A stretch of DNA of 52,217 nucleotides from a bacterium (lineage in GTDB: Bacteria; Methylomirabilota; Methylomirabilia; Methylomirabilales; 2-02-FULL-66-22). The position numbers and the translations under genes were made by a program. Location of the stretch: assembly GCA_029580855.1 (NCBI GenBank), contig JAKPQH010000156.1, forward strand, positions 1 through 52,217, in the 5' to 3' direction. Positions 33,889 to 41,946 of this stretch are shown in pieces (within the stretch, counting starts at the first letter, position 1; every line of letters begins with the position of its first letter). The notes beneath the pieces are model-generated. The model searched no databases and was not told the DNA's origin. It saw only the letters and a program-made list of their open reading frames with translations.

Positions 33889-34836
33889 ATGAGCGCATTT
33901 GCAGCCAAGGGCATCATCGCCGCGCCGGTGTTGCCGATGCTTCCGGACTTCTCCATCGACTGGGACGGGCTGCGGTCCTATCTGGCCTGGATCGCCGGGC
34001 AGCGGCCCACGGCTATCGCCATGAACATGGACGCCAGCGAGGGGCCCGCCCTCGGCCGCGACGAGATGCTGGAAGTCGTACGGGTCTCGCGGAAGGCCAT
34101 CGGCGGGGCCTGTCCGCTCGTGTCGGGTCTGATCGTCGGCTCCACCGCGGATGCCGTGGCCTTTGGCCGGGAGCTGAAGGCGGCGGGCGCCCAGGGCCTG
34201 GCGATCTTCCCGCCGTTCCCCACGTTCCTGGGCAACCCGGTACCGACCCGGATGATCTACGAGTACCACAAGGCGGTGGCGGATGGCGTGGATCTGCCGC
34301 TGATCGCCTTTCAGTTTCCCAAGGCGTGGGGCCCGGACTTCCCGCCGGAGACGCTGCGCGAGCTGGTGAAGATCCCGCAGATCGTCGGGCTGAAGGAGGC
34401 TTCCTTTGACACCACCAAGACCGTGGAGACCATCGACGCGGCCCGCACGCTGCCGCGGAAGCTCGGCATCCTGACGGGCAGCGACACCTTCATCCTGGAG
34501 GCGATGATCTTCGGCTGCGACGGGGCCCTGATCGGCTTCGCCTGCACGGCCACGGCAGAGCTGATCCGCATGCACCAGGCGGCGGCGGCCAAGGACTTCC
34601 CGACGGCCTTCGAGATCTGGGGGCGTCTGGGCCCCCTGGCGCGGTACGGCTGGCGGGCGCCCATCCGCGACTACCGGCCACGGATGAAGGAGGTGCTCGT
34701 CATGCAGGGCCTGATCCGCCATGCCGCCGTGCGGCCTCCGCAGCTTCCCGTGGACGACGCCGAGCGCGCCGAACTGCGCCGGCTGGCGGAGCATGCGGGG
34801 CTGATCGCCAAGACCGGCCAACGGGCCGCGGCGTAG
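33889..34836 (+). CDS. DHDPS/NAL-family aldolase or lyase (DapA-like) with Phe for catalytic Tyr
   Basis: 315 aa TIM-barrel protein of the dihydrodipicolinate synthase/N-acetylneuraminate lyase family. The Schiff-base Lys is Lys169 (IVGLKEASF). The usual catalytic Tyr (YNxP motif) is replaced: the segment is LIAFQFPKAW, with Phe141 at that position. So it is not an orthodox DapA; a lyase, dehydratase or aldolase on a sugar acid or keto acid is more likely. ATG 33889 follows AGGA (33877-33880); ATG 33880 is an alternative adding three residues. It leads an operon with a sugar-type ABC binding protein only 26 bases downstream, suggesting that it processes the imported compound. Confidence 0.88.
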   Translation: MSAFAAKGIIAAPVLPMLPDFSIDWDGLRSYLAWIAGQRPTAIAMNMDASEGPALGRDEMLEVVRVSRKAIGGACPLVSGLIVGSTADAVAFGRELKAAGAQGLAIFPPFPTFLGNPVPTRMIYEYHKAVADGVDLPLIAFQFPKAWGPDFPPETLRELVKIPQIVGLKEASFDTTKTVETIDAARTLPRKLGILTGSDTFILEAMIFGCDGALIGFACTATAELIRMHQAAAAKDFPTAFEIWGRLGPLARYGWRAPIRDYRPRMKEVLVMQGLIRHAAVRPPQLPVDDAERAELRRLAEHAGLIAKTGQRAAA

Positions 34837-34862
34837 TGTGACGGAAAAGAGGAGGGTAACAC

Positions 34863-36140
34863 ATGAGACGCACCATCCGTCGGGCAATGGCGCTACTCCT
34901 CGTCGGCGGCCTGACCGCGGTCGGGTTGGCCGAGGCGGGCACGACGCTCCGCGTGGTTTTCCCCGGCACCTCCGAAACGGAAAAGCAGGGGGCCGTCCGA
35001 CTGAAACAGCTGGCCGAGAGCAAGTTCCCAGACATCAAGGTCGAGATGATGTACATCGGCTGGCCGGATCTGGAGAAGAAGCTCTCCGTGATGCTGCCCG
35101 GCGGCGACGTGCCGGACCTCGTCCAGCAGCAGGAGGCCACGACGCTGGTCGCCATGGGGGCGCTGGAGCCGCTGGACGGCTACATCGCGCGGCCGGACAG
35201 CACGCTGAAGAAAGAGCAGTTCTACGAGGGGGTCTGGGACTATTCCCTGTACGACGGCAAGCTCTACACCATCCCCATCCGCGCCATCTCCTACGGACTC
35301 CTGGTGCGGGAGGATCTGCTGACCCAGGCCGGGATGAAGCTCTCGGACCTCAAGACCTGGGACGATCTGAAGAAGGCGGCCAAGGCGCTGACCAAGGGTA
35401 ACGTCTACGGCTACGGCTATCCGCTGGGTCTGCCCCGCTTCGCCTGGCGCGAGGGGCCGTACATCGCGGGGTACAGCGACAACTTCGATATCTCGGACAC
35501 CAGCGAGGCCACCAAGCCCAAGTATCTGGAGATGCTGCGCCTCTTCAAGGACCTGCAGCCTTTTATGTCCCCCACGACCAAGGTCATGGGTCTGCGCGAG
35601 GCGTTCCAGGCCTGGGGGCTGGGCAACATCGCCCTGATGCCCGGCGGCGATTTCTTCGTGGCGAATCTGTACCCCATCAATCCCAAGATTCTGAAGGTCA
35701 GCCGCGCCATCGCCTTCCCCAAGGGGCCGTCCGCCCAGAAGCCGTGGGCGCCCGTGGCGAACGTCGGCTGGGCCATGTTCAAGGGCAGCCAGAACAAGGA
35801 CGCCGCCTGGAAGGTGATGCAGCTTTACTGCAGCCTGGAGAACCTGACGGAGGAGTCGGCGATGCTGAACACGCCGGCGCGGCGGGACATCGACATGGCG
35901 AAGCTGGCGCAGGCGGCCGCCAAGTTCTATCCGGATGCGGTGGAGGAGAACAAACGGATCATCGGCGATTTCGTTGCCAACGTCCATCCCATCGGGGTGC
36001 CGATGCGGAAGATCCTGCGCCGCGAGGAGATGGAGGTGGCCTTTCAGAAGGTCATGATCGAGATGCTGGACGGCAAGCTCACGCCCGAGCAGGCCTACGA
36101 CCGGATCAAGGCCGAGATCGACAAGATCAAGCGCGGCTAA
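34863..36140 (+). CDS. family 1 (sugar-type) ABC solute-binding protein
   Basis: 425 aa periplasmic binding protein. Signal peptide residues 1-26 (MRRTIRR, hydrophobic ALLLVGGLTAVGL, cleavage near AEAG). SBP_bac_1 features are VVFPGTSETEKQ, PDLVQQQEATTLVAMGALEPLDGYI, LYDGKLYTIPIRAISYGLLVREDLL and PWAPVANVGWAMFKGSQNKDAAWKVMQL. It has no lipobox Cys. ATG 34863 follows GAGGAGGG (about 34849). It would bring a sugar or polyol to the permeases encoded after the hairpin region at 36141-36284. Ligand unknown. Confidence 0.93.
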   Translation: MRRTIRRAMALLLVGGLTAVGLAEAGTTLRVVFPGTSETEKQGAVRLKQLAESKFPDIKVEMMYIGWPDLEKKLSVMLPGGDVPDLVQQQEATTLVAMGALEPLDGYIARPDSTLKKEQFYEGVWDYSLYDGKLYTIPIRAISYGLLVREDLLTQAGMKLSDLKTWDDLKKAAKALTKGNVYGYGYPLGLPRFAWREGPYIAGYSDNFDISDTSEATKPKYLEMLRLFKDLQPFMSPTTKVMGLREAFQAWGLGNIALMPGGDFFVANLYPINPKILKVSRAIAFPKGPSAQKPWAPVANVGWAMFKGSQNKDAAWKVMQLYCSLENLTEESAMLNTPARRDIDMAKLAQAAAKFYPDAVEENKRIIGDFVANVHPIGVPMRKILRREEMEVAFQKVMIEMLDGKLTPEQAYDRIKAEIDKIKRG

Positions 36141-36235
36141 GCCGTTGCCAAAGAATTACTTGACCGGAGAAATTTCGTAAACGGCACAAGGAGCCGTGAC
36201 GAAATCCAGGAATAGACAAGTTATTTCGTAACGGC
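36141..36235 (+). repeat. nested inverted repeats between binding protein and permease genes
   Basis: Three related motifs alternate in orientation: GCCGTTGCCAAAGAATTACTTGAC (split here as 36141-36164), AATTTCGTAAACGGC (36171-36185) facing GCCGTGACGAAAT (36193-36205), and GACAAGTTATTTCGTAACGG plus C (36215-36235). The outer pair and inner pair can each form imperfect hairpins. The block is distinctly AT-richer than the rest of the operon. Confidence 0.6.
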
Positions 36236-36257
36236 TCCTAACAACCTGACGCGAGCG

Positions 36258-36284
36258 GGGCCCGGCGGTACGCCGGGCCCGGTT
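36258..36284 (+). terminator. terminator-like hairpin inside the sugar ABC operon
   Basis: GGGCCCGGCG (36258-36267) pairs perfectly with CGCCGGGCCC (36271-36280) with a 3-base loop, followed by GGTTTT. It lies just 15 bases before the permease start. It likely reduces permease expression relative to the binding protein. Confidence 0.65.
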
Positions 36285-36298
36285 TTGCCCTGCAGCCG

Positions 36299-37207
36299 AT
36301 GACGACTTTTTCCCGTGTTGCGCACACCGTGGCACGGAACCGGACGCCGTACCTCTTGCTCTTGCCCAGCGTCGTCTATCTGGTCGGCTTCACCATCTAT
36401 CCCATCCTGAACGTCTTCTATCTCAGCCTGACGGACCTCCACCTGGTCAAGTCGCTGGTGCCGAGGTTCATCGGGCTCCAGAACTTCCGCGACCTGATCT
36501 GGAACGATGCGGACTTCCGGCGCATCGTGGTCAACACGTTTATCTGGACCTTCGGCAGCACGGCCCTGCAGTTCGTCCTGGGGCTCGCCACGGGCCTCAT
36601 CCTGAACGCGCGCCTCCCGTGGCGAGGCTTCTGGCGCGGGATCATGCTGGTGCCGTGGGTCACGCCCATCGTGGTGGTCGGGATCATCTGGCGCTGGATC
36701 TACGACGGAAGCTACGGTCTCCTGAACTACTACCTCAACGTTCTGGGCCTGCTGAACCGATATGTCGTGTGGCTGGGGGAGGACTGGAGCGTGTGGCCGG
36801 CCATCCTGCTGGCGAGCCTGTGGAAAGGCTACCCGTACATGTGTCTGATGCTGCTCGCCGGGCTGCAGACGATCCCGCAGGATGTTTACGAGGCCGCGGA
36901 CGTGGACGGCGCCACCGGCTTCCGCTGCCTGTGGTACGTGACGCTGCCGCTCCTCAAGCCGGTCGCCGCCATCGTGACCCTGGTGGCGCTGGTTCTCACC
37001 TGGAACAACTTTCAGATGATCTGGGTCCTCACCGAGGGCGGGCCCGCGTACGCCACGAGCGTCCTGGCCACCTATGTCTACACCAAGGGCTTCGTCTTCT
37101 TCCAGCTCGGCTCCGGATCCGCGGTGGCGACGCTCTCGATCCTCGTGATCCTCGTCGTCTGCGTGATCTACGCCCGCTTGACCCGTCTGGAGGAGCGGGA
37201 GCCGTGA
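36299..37207 (+). CDS. sugar-type ABC permease, MalF/UgpA-like
   Basis: 302 aa, six predicted membrane segments. It begins with a cytosolic stretch and LLLLPSVVYLVGFTIYPILNVFYLSL, characteristic of MalF/UgpA-type subunits. The EAA loop EAADVDGATGFRCLWYVTLPLLKP, where the ATPase docks, is intact. The start ATG 36299 has no obvious Shine-Dalgarno sequence, with the GC hairpin immediately upstream. The stop overlaps the next permease by GTGA. Confidence 0.93.
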   Translation: MTTFSRVAHTVARNRTPYLLLLPSVVYLVGFTIYPILNVFYLSLTDLHLVKSLVPRFIGLQNFRDLIWNDADFRRIVVNTFIWTFGSTALQFVLGLATGLILNARLPWRGFWRGIMLVPWVTPIVVVGIIWRWIYDGSYGLLNYYLNVLGLLNRYVVWLGEDWSVWPAILLASLWKGYPYMCLMLLAGLQTIPQDVYEAADVDGATGFRCLWYVTLPLLKPVAAIVTLVALVLTWNNFQMIWVLTEGGPAYATSVLATYVYTKGFVFFQLGSGSAVATLSILVILVVCVIYARLTRLEEREP

Positions 37208-38043
37208 ACGGGAGGCTGGCCCGTCGACTGGGGATGTTTGCGGCGCTGGGCCTGGTCATGGCCTTCACGCTCTCGCCCTACGCGTGGCTGGTCGTCAGTT
37301 CGTTCAAGGCGTCCACCGACATCTTCACCCGGACCCCGAACTGGAGCCTCTCCGGGGCCACGCTGAAGAACTATATCTGGGCGCTGGGGCCGACCGGGGG
37401 CAACCTCAGCATCTTCTTCTGGAATACCATCCTCGCGGCAGGGCTCACGGCGATCATCACCGCGGTCCTGGGGGCCATGGGCGGCTACGCCATGGCGCGC
37501 TACGCCTTCCCCGGACGACGGTTCCTGGCGCTGGCCTTGCTTCTGTCCCCCATGTTCCAGGGGCCGCCCGTCATGATCCCGTTCTACCGGATTCTCTCGA
37601 CGCTCAAATTGCTGAACACGATCCCCGGTCTGGTCCTGGTGTACCTGTCGCTCACGCTGCCCATCTGCATCTGGCTGATGGCCGGCTTCTTCCGGAGCCT
37701 CCCGGTCGAGCTGGAAGAGGCGGCGCTGGTGGACGGCTGCGGCCCCGTCGGCGCCTTCGCGTGGATCCTGCTGCCGCTCACCGTGCCCGGCCTCGCCGCC
37801 ACGTCCCTGTACGCGTTCGTGGTGGCCTGGAACGACTACCAGTACGCGCTGATCCTGACCAGCTCGGAGCGGGCCAAGACGATCCAGCTCAGCCTGTCGG
37901 AGCTGCTCACGTTCTTCGGCCAGACAAACTGGGGCGGCATCATGGCCAGCGGTGTCCTCACCACGCTCCCCGTCATCCTCATCTTCATGGTCATCCAGAA
38001 GGCGCTGGTCCAGGGCCTCACGGCGGGCGCGCTGAAGTCGTGA
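37204..38043 (+). CDS. sugar-type ABC permease, MalG/UgpE-like
   Basis: 279 aa from GTG 37204 (GTGA overlap with the previous stop). Six hydrophobic segments, an early SPYAWLVVSSFKASTDIFTRTPNW motif typical of MalG-type subunits, and EEAALVDGCGPVGAFAWILLPLTVPG as the EAA loop. It ends GLTAGALKS, usual for the family. No sugar-type ATPase (UgpC/MsmX-like) is encoded in the operon. The nearby ATPase at 38245 is of a different (BMP/ribose) class, so a shared ATPase elsewhere is expected. Confidence 0.93.
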   Translation: MNGRLARRLGMFAALGLVMAFTLSPYAWLVVSSFKASTDIFTRTPNWSLSGATLKNYIWALGPTGGNLSIFFWNTILAAGLTAIITAVLGAMGGYAMARYAFPGRRFLALALLLSPMFQGPPVMIPFYRILSTLKLLNTIPGLVLVYLSLTLPICIWLMAGFFRSLPVELEEAALVDGCGPVGAFAWILLPLTVPGLAATSLYAFVVAWNDYQYALILTSSERAKTIQLSLSELLTFFGQTNWGGIMASGVLTTLPVILIFMVIQKALVQGLTAGALKS

Positions 38044-38244
38044 CCGGTCTCAGGCGCCGCTCTCCGCCGGCGTGGTCCAGTCTTTCACCTCAAGTGACGC
38101 GCATCCCTGTCTCTCCTTGACACCCCCAGCCCCTCTGAGGCATCCTCACATCACTCGCGTTCTGACGGTGGCCCGCACGCCCGGCGGGGCTCACGCCGCC
38201 GCGGCCCAAGAAATGACGCGTCGTGTCCCGACACTGAGAACAGC

Positions 38245-39801
38245 ATGACCGAGCCCTCCATGCCGGCCCCCCCAATCCCACGCCTGGCGCTCCGGGGCAT
38301 CACAAAGGTCTACCCGTCGGTGGTGGCCAACGACGGGATCGATCTGGACGTCGCGCCCGGGGCGATCCACGCCCTCCTGGGCGAAAACGGGGCGGGCAAG
38401 AGCACGCTGGTCAAGGTCATCTACGGCGTGGTCCGCGCCGACGCCGGCGAGATCCGCTGGGACGGCCGCCCCGTGACCATCGATAGCCCCGGCGCCGCCC
38501 GCCGGCTCGGCATCGGGATGGTGTTCCAGCACTTCTCGCTCTTCGAGACGCTGACCGTCGCCGAGAATATCTCGCTGGCGGTTCCCGGGGCTCTCCGGGA
38601 GCTGTCGGCGCACATCGCGGAGCTGTCGCAGCGCTACGGGCTGCCGGTGGACCCCCGCCGGCCCGTCCACACCCTGTCCGTCGGGGAGCGCCAGCGGGTG
38701 GAGATCGTTCGGTGCCTCCTGCAGGAGCCCAAGCTCCTCATCCTGGACGAGCCCACGTCGGTGCTTCCGCCCCTGGCGGTGGACCGGCTCTTCGGGACGC
38801 TGCGGCAGCTTGCGGCCGAGGGCTGCAGCATCCTGTACATCAGCCACAAGCTGGAGGAGATCCAGAGCCTCTGCCACGCCGCGACGGTGCTCCGGGCCGG
38901 CCGCGTGACGGGGACGGTGGATCCCCGCCGCGAGTCCGCGGAGTGTTTGGCCCGGATGATGACCGGGAAGGACCTGCCCGCCGCGGCTTACCCCGAGCCC
39001 TCCGCCGAGCGCGAGGCGCGGCTTGTCGTTTCCGGCCTGAGCCTGGCGCCGGACGATCCGTTCGGAACGAAACTGACGGATGTCACGCTCGGTGTGCACA
39101 GCGGGGAAATCGTGGGGATCGCGGGGGTCTCGGGGAACGGTCAGAAGGAGCTCATGACCGTCCTCTCCGGCGAGCGCCGGGTGGAACCGCCGGAGACGGT
39201 GCGGCTCTGCGGCGCGCCGGTCGGACGCCTGGGCCCGCGCGCGCGGCGCGCGCACGGCCTGGCGTTCGTCCCGGAGGAGCGGCTGGGCCGCGGGGCGGTC
39301 CCGCCGGTCACGCTGGCCGAGAACGCCCTCCTGACGGCGGCCCACCTGGACATGGTGCGGGCCGGCTTCGTTCGGGTGGCGCAGACCCGCGCGTTCGCGG
39401 CCCGCTGTATCCAGGAGTTCGCCGTGAAGGCCAGCGGGCCGGACGCCGCGGCCCGGAGCCTCTCGGGCGGCAACCTCCAGCGGTATCTTGTCGGCCGGGA
39501 GATCCTGCAGCAGCCCAAGGTGTTGCTGGTGTCGCAGCCCACCTGGGGGCTGGACGTGGGGGCGGCGGCATTCATCCGCCAGCGGCTGGTAGAGATGCGG
39601 AACGCGGGAGCCGCCATCCTCGTGGTGTCGGAGGAGCTGGAGGAGCTGTTCGAGATCTGCGATCGGATCGCGGTCATGTTCGGCGGCAGGCTCACGCGCG
39701 CGGTCCCGGTGAAGGCGACCTCGGTGGCCGAGATCGGGGCGTGGATGACCGGACTCTTCCCGGCGGAGCGGGCCGAGGCGGCCGCGGGGGGACAACGGTG
39801 A
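38245..39801 (+). CDS. BMP-family (nucleoside-type) ABC transporter ATPase, two ATPase domains
   Basis: 518 aa, RbsA/NupO-like tandem ATPase. Domain 1 (residues about 12-245): Walker A LLGENGAGKSTL, signature LSVGERQRVEIVR and Walker B LLILDEPTSVLPP. Domain 2 (about 258-500) has the degenerate Walker A GVSGNGQKEL and signature LSGGNLQRYLVGREI usual for this class. VLLVSQPTWGLDVGA takes the Walker B place. It energises the two permeases whose genes overlap downstream. ATG 38245 is the first good start; a TTGACA at about 38117 has no strong -10 partner. The substrate class for BMP systems is mainly purine nucleosides, but here it is not shown. Confidence 0.94.
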   Translation: MTEPSMPAPPIPRLALRGITKVYPSVVANDGIDLDVAPGAIHALLGENGAGKSTLVKVIYGVVRADAGEIRWDGRPVTIDSPGAARRLGIGMVFQHFSLFETLTVAENISLAVPGALRELSAHIAELSQRYGLPVDPRRPVHTLSVGERQRVEIVRCLLQEPKLLILDEPTSVLPPLAVDRLFGTLRQLAAEGCSILYISHKLEEIQSLCHAATVLRAGRVTGTVDPRRESAECLARMMTGKDLPAAAYPEPSAEREARLVVSGLSLAPDDPFGTKLTDVTLGVHSGEIVGIAGVSGNGQKELMTVLSGERRVEPPETVRLCGAPVGRLGPRARRAHGLAFVPEERLGRGAVPPVTLAENALLTAAHLDMVRAGFVRVAQTRAFAARCIQEFAVKASGPDAAARSLSGGNLQRYLVGREILQQPKVLLVSQPTWGLDVGAAAFIRQRLVEMRNAGAAILVVSEELEELFEICDRIAVMFGGRLTRAVPVKATSVAEIGAWMTGLFPAERAEAAAGGQR

Positions 39802-40883
39802 GGCTGCGGCTGGAAGCCCGACCCGACCCGTCCCGCGCCATGCTGGCGGCATCGCCGGCGATCGCGACCGTGCTCACGCTGGCCGCCGGCGTCGTGCTCT
39901 TTCTGGCGCTGGGACAGCGGCCGGGCGCGGCGCTCCACACGTTCTTCGTAAAGCCCGTGAGCACGGGGAACGGCGTGGCCGAGCTCCTCCTCAAGGCGGC
40001 GCCGCTGGTGCTCATCGCCCAGGGGCTGAGCATCGGCTTCCGGGCCAACGTCTGGAACATCGGCGCCGAGGGGCAACTCGTCCTGGGGGCGATCGCGGCG
40101 AGCGCGCTGGCCATCCGGTTCGACGGGACGACATCGGGCTGGCTCTTGCCCGGCATGGTGGCGGCGGGCATCCTGGGCGGCATGGCCTGGGCCACGGTCC
40201 CCGCCTATCTCCGGACGCGCTTCCACGCCAACGAGATCCTGGTCACGCTGATGCTCACCTACGTGGCGGGGCTGTTGCTCTCGTACCTGGTCCACGGCCC
40301 CATGCGGGATCCGCAGGGGCTGAACTTCCCGCAGTCCATCCTCTTCGGTGAGTCGGCGCTGTTCGCGAATCTTGTGGCGGGGACCCGGCTAAACACCTCG
40401 GTCCTGTTCGCCCTGGCGGTCACCCTGGGGGCCTGGGTCTTCGTGACCCGAACCTTTGCCGGCTACCAGATGCTGGTCGGAGGGCTGGCCCCGCTGGCGG
40501 CGCGCTATGCGGGTTTTAGCGAGACGCGGGCGGTGTGGGCCGCCCTTCTGATCGGCGGGGCGGCGGCGGGCCTGGCGGGCGTCGGGGAAGTGGCGGGGCC
40601 GCTGGGGCAACTGCTCCCCACCGTGTCCCCCGGTTATGGGTTTGCCGCCATCATCGTGGCCTTCGTGGGGCGGCTGCATCCCTTGGGCATCGTCGCGGCG
40701 GGGCTGTTGATGTCGCTGCTGTACCTCGGGGGCGAGGCGGCGCAGATCGTCCTGCAGGTCCCGTACGCCGTCACCAGCCTGTTCCAGGGGCTGCTCCTTT
40801 TCTGCCTCCTGGGCAGCGATCTTTTCGTATTCTACCGGGTGCGGCGGGTGCGGCGTCGGCCCGCGACCGGCGGACGGCCATGA
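39798..40883 (+). CDS. BMP-family ABC permease, NupP/YufP-like
   Basis: 361 aa from GTG 39798 (GTGA overlap with the ATPase stop). About nine membrane segments; the LIAQGLSIGFRANVWNIGAEGQLVLGAIAA motif is diagnostic for this permease class (BPD_transp_2). HANEILVTLMLTYVA and GYGFAAIIVAFVGRLHPLGI are also conserved. It forms a heterodimer with the next permease. Confidence 0.94.
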   Translation: MRLRLEARPDPSRAMLAASPAIATVLTLAAGVVLFLALGQRPGAALHTFFVKPVSTGNGVAELLLKAAPLVLIAQGLSIGFRANVWNIGAEGQLVLGAIAASALAIRFDGTTSGWLLPGMVAAGILGGMAWATVPAYLRTRFHANEILVTLMLTYVAGLLLSYLVHGPMRDPQGLNFPQSILFGESALFANLVAGTRLNTSVLFALAVTLGAWVFVTRTFAGYQMLVGGLAPLAARYAGFSETRAVWAALLIGGAAAGLAGVGEVAGPLGQLLPTVSPGYGFAAIIVAFVGRLHPLGIVAAGLLMSLLYLGGEAAQIVLQVPYAVTSLFQGLLLFCLLGSDLFVFYRVRRVRRRPATGGRP

Positions 40884-41803
40884 GCGACCTGCTCGTCGCA
40901 CTTCTGGCGGGCACGGTGACGGCGGCGACGCCGCTCGTCTTTGCCGCGCTGGGGGAGTTGATCGCCGAAAAGTCGGGGGTGCTCAATTTGGGCGTCGAGG
41001 GGATGATGCTGATGGGCGCCATCGCCGCTTTCGCGGGGGCAACGACCAGCGGCAGCCTGGCGCTGGGGGTCGTGTGCGGGGCGCTGGCGGGCGCCGGGAT
41101 GGCGGCTCTCTTCGGGGTCCTGGCCCTGACGCTTCTGGCGAATCAGGTGGCGACCGGGCTGGCGCTCACCATCTTCGGCACGGGGCTCTCGGCCCTCCTG
41201 GGGCGGGGCTATGTGAGTCTGACGCTGAGCGGCATGCCGCCCATCGCGCTGCCAGGTCTGTCGTCCGTTCCGGTCCTGGGCCCGGTCCTGTTCACGCAGA
41301 ACGTCTTGGTGTATCTTTCGCTGGCGGCATTCGGGGCGACCCACTGGTTTTTGTACCGGACCAAGGCGGGCCTCGTCCTGCGCGCCGTAGGGGAGTCGCC
41401 CGAGTCGGCGCACGCGGTCGGGTATCGGGTGGCGCGCATCCGTTACGCCGCTACCCTGATCGGCGGCGCGCTGGCCGGGGTGGCGGGCGCGTATCTGGCG
41501 GTGGCGTACACGCCCATGTGGGTCGAGCAGATGGCCGCCGGCCGCGGATGGATCGCGCTGGCCCTAGTGGTGTTCGCCACCTGGCGGCCGGTGCGCGTCC
41601 TCGCCGGGGCGTATCTCTTCGGCGGCGTGACAATCCTGCAGCTGCACGCGCAGGCGCTGGGGCTGGCGGTGCCCTCCCAGCTCTTGTCGATGCTGCCCTA
41701 TCTGGCGACCATCGGGGTGCTGGTCGCGATCTCGCGGGACGTCCAGACGATTCGCGTGAACGCACCCGCGTCCCTCGGGAAGCCGTTCCATCCGGGGGGC
41801 TGA
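40880..41803 (+). CDS. BMP-family ABC permease, NupQ/YufQ-like
   Basis: 307 aa from ATG 40880 (ATGA overlap with the previous stop). LVFAALGELIAEKSGVLNLGVEGMMLMGAI is the diagnostic motif, and VGESPESAHAVGYRV is the coupling loop. GRGWIALALVVFATWRPVR follows, as expected. Partner of the 39798 product. Confidence 0.95.
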   Translation: MSDLLVALLAGTVTAATPLVFAALGELIAEKSGVLNLGVEGMMLMGAIAAFAGATTSGSLALGVVCGALAGAGMAALFGVLALTLLANQVATGLALTIFGTGLSALLGRGYVSLTLSGMPPIALPGLSSVPVLGPVLFTQNVLVYLSLAAFGATHWFLYRTKAGLVLRAVGESPESAHAVGYRVARIRYAATLIGGALAGVAGAYLAVAYTPMWVEQMAAGRGWIALALVVFATWRPVRVLAGAYLFGGVTILQLHAQALGLAVPSQLLSMLPYLATIGVLVAISRDVQTIRVNAPASLGKPFHPGG

Positions 41804-41859
41804 CGGGGAGAGAACAGCCGGCAGCGGACAGCCGGCAACTGGCAGCGGGCAGCGAACGT

Positions 41860-41916
41860 GCATGGCGCATGGCGCAGAGCGTCACGGAAAGAGGGGTCGC
41901 GCGTAATGCGCCATGC
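41860..41916 (+). repeat. inverted repeat upstream of the BMP binding-protein gene
   Basis: GCATGGCGCAT (41860-41870) is the exact complement of ATGCGCCATGC (41906-41916), with 35 bases between. It lies after the permease stop and 19 bases before the GAGGAGG of the binding-protein gene. It could form an mRNA hairpin that separates permease and binding-protein expression. Confidence 0.5.
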
Positions 41917-41946
41917 GCATGGGCCACTCACCCAGAGGAGGTTTCG

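Noticed and set aside
38117..38146. TTGACA upstream of the BMP ATPase gene as a promoter
   Set aside because: The -35 box is perfect, but no -10 candidate at 16-18 bases matches more than three positions.
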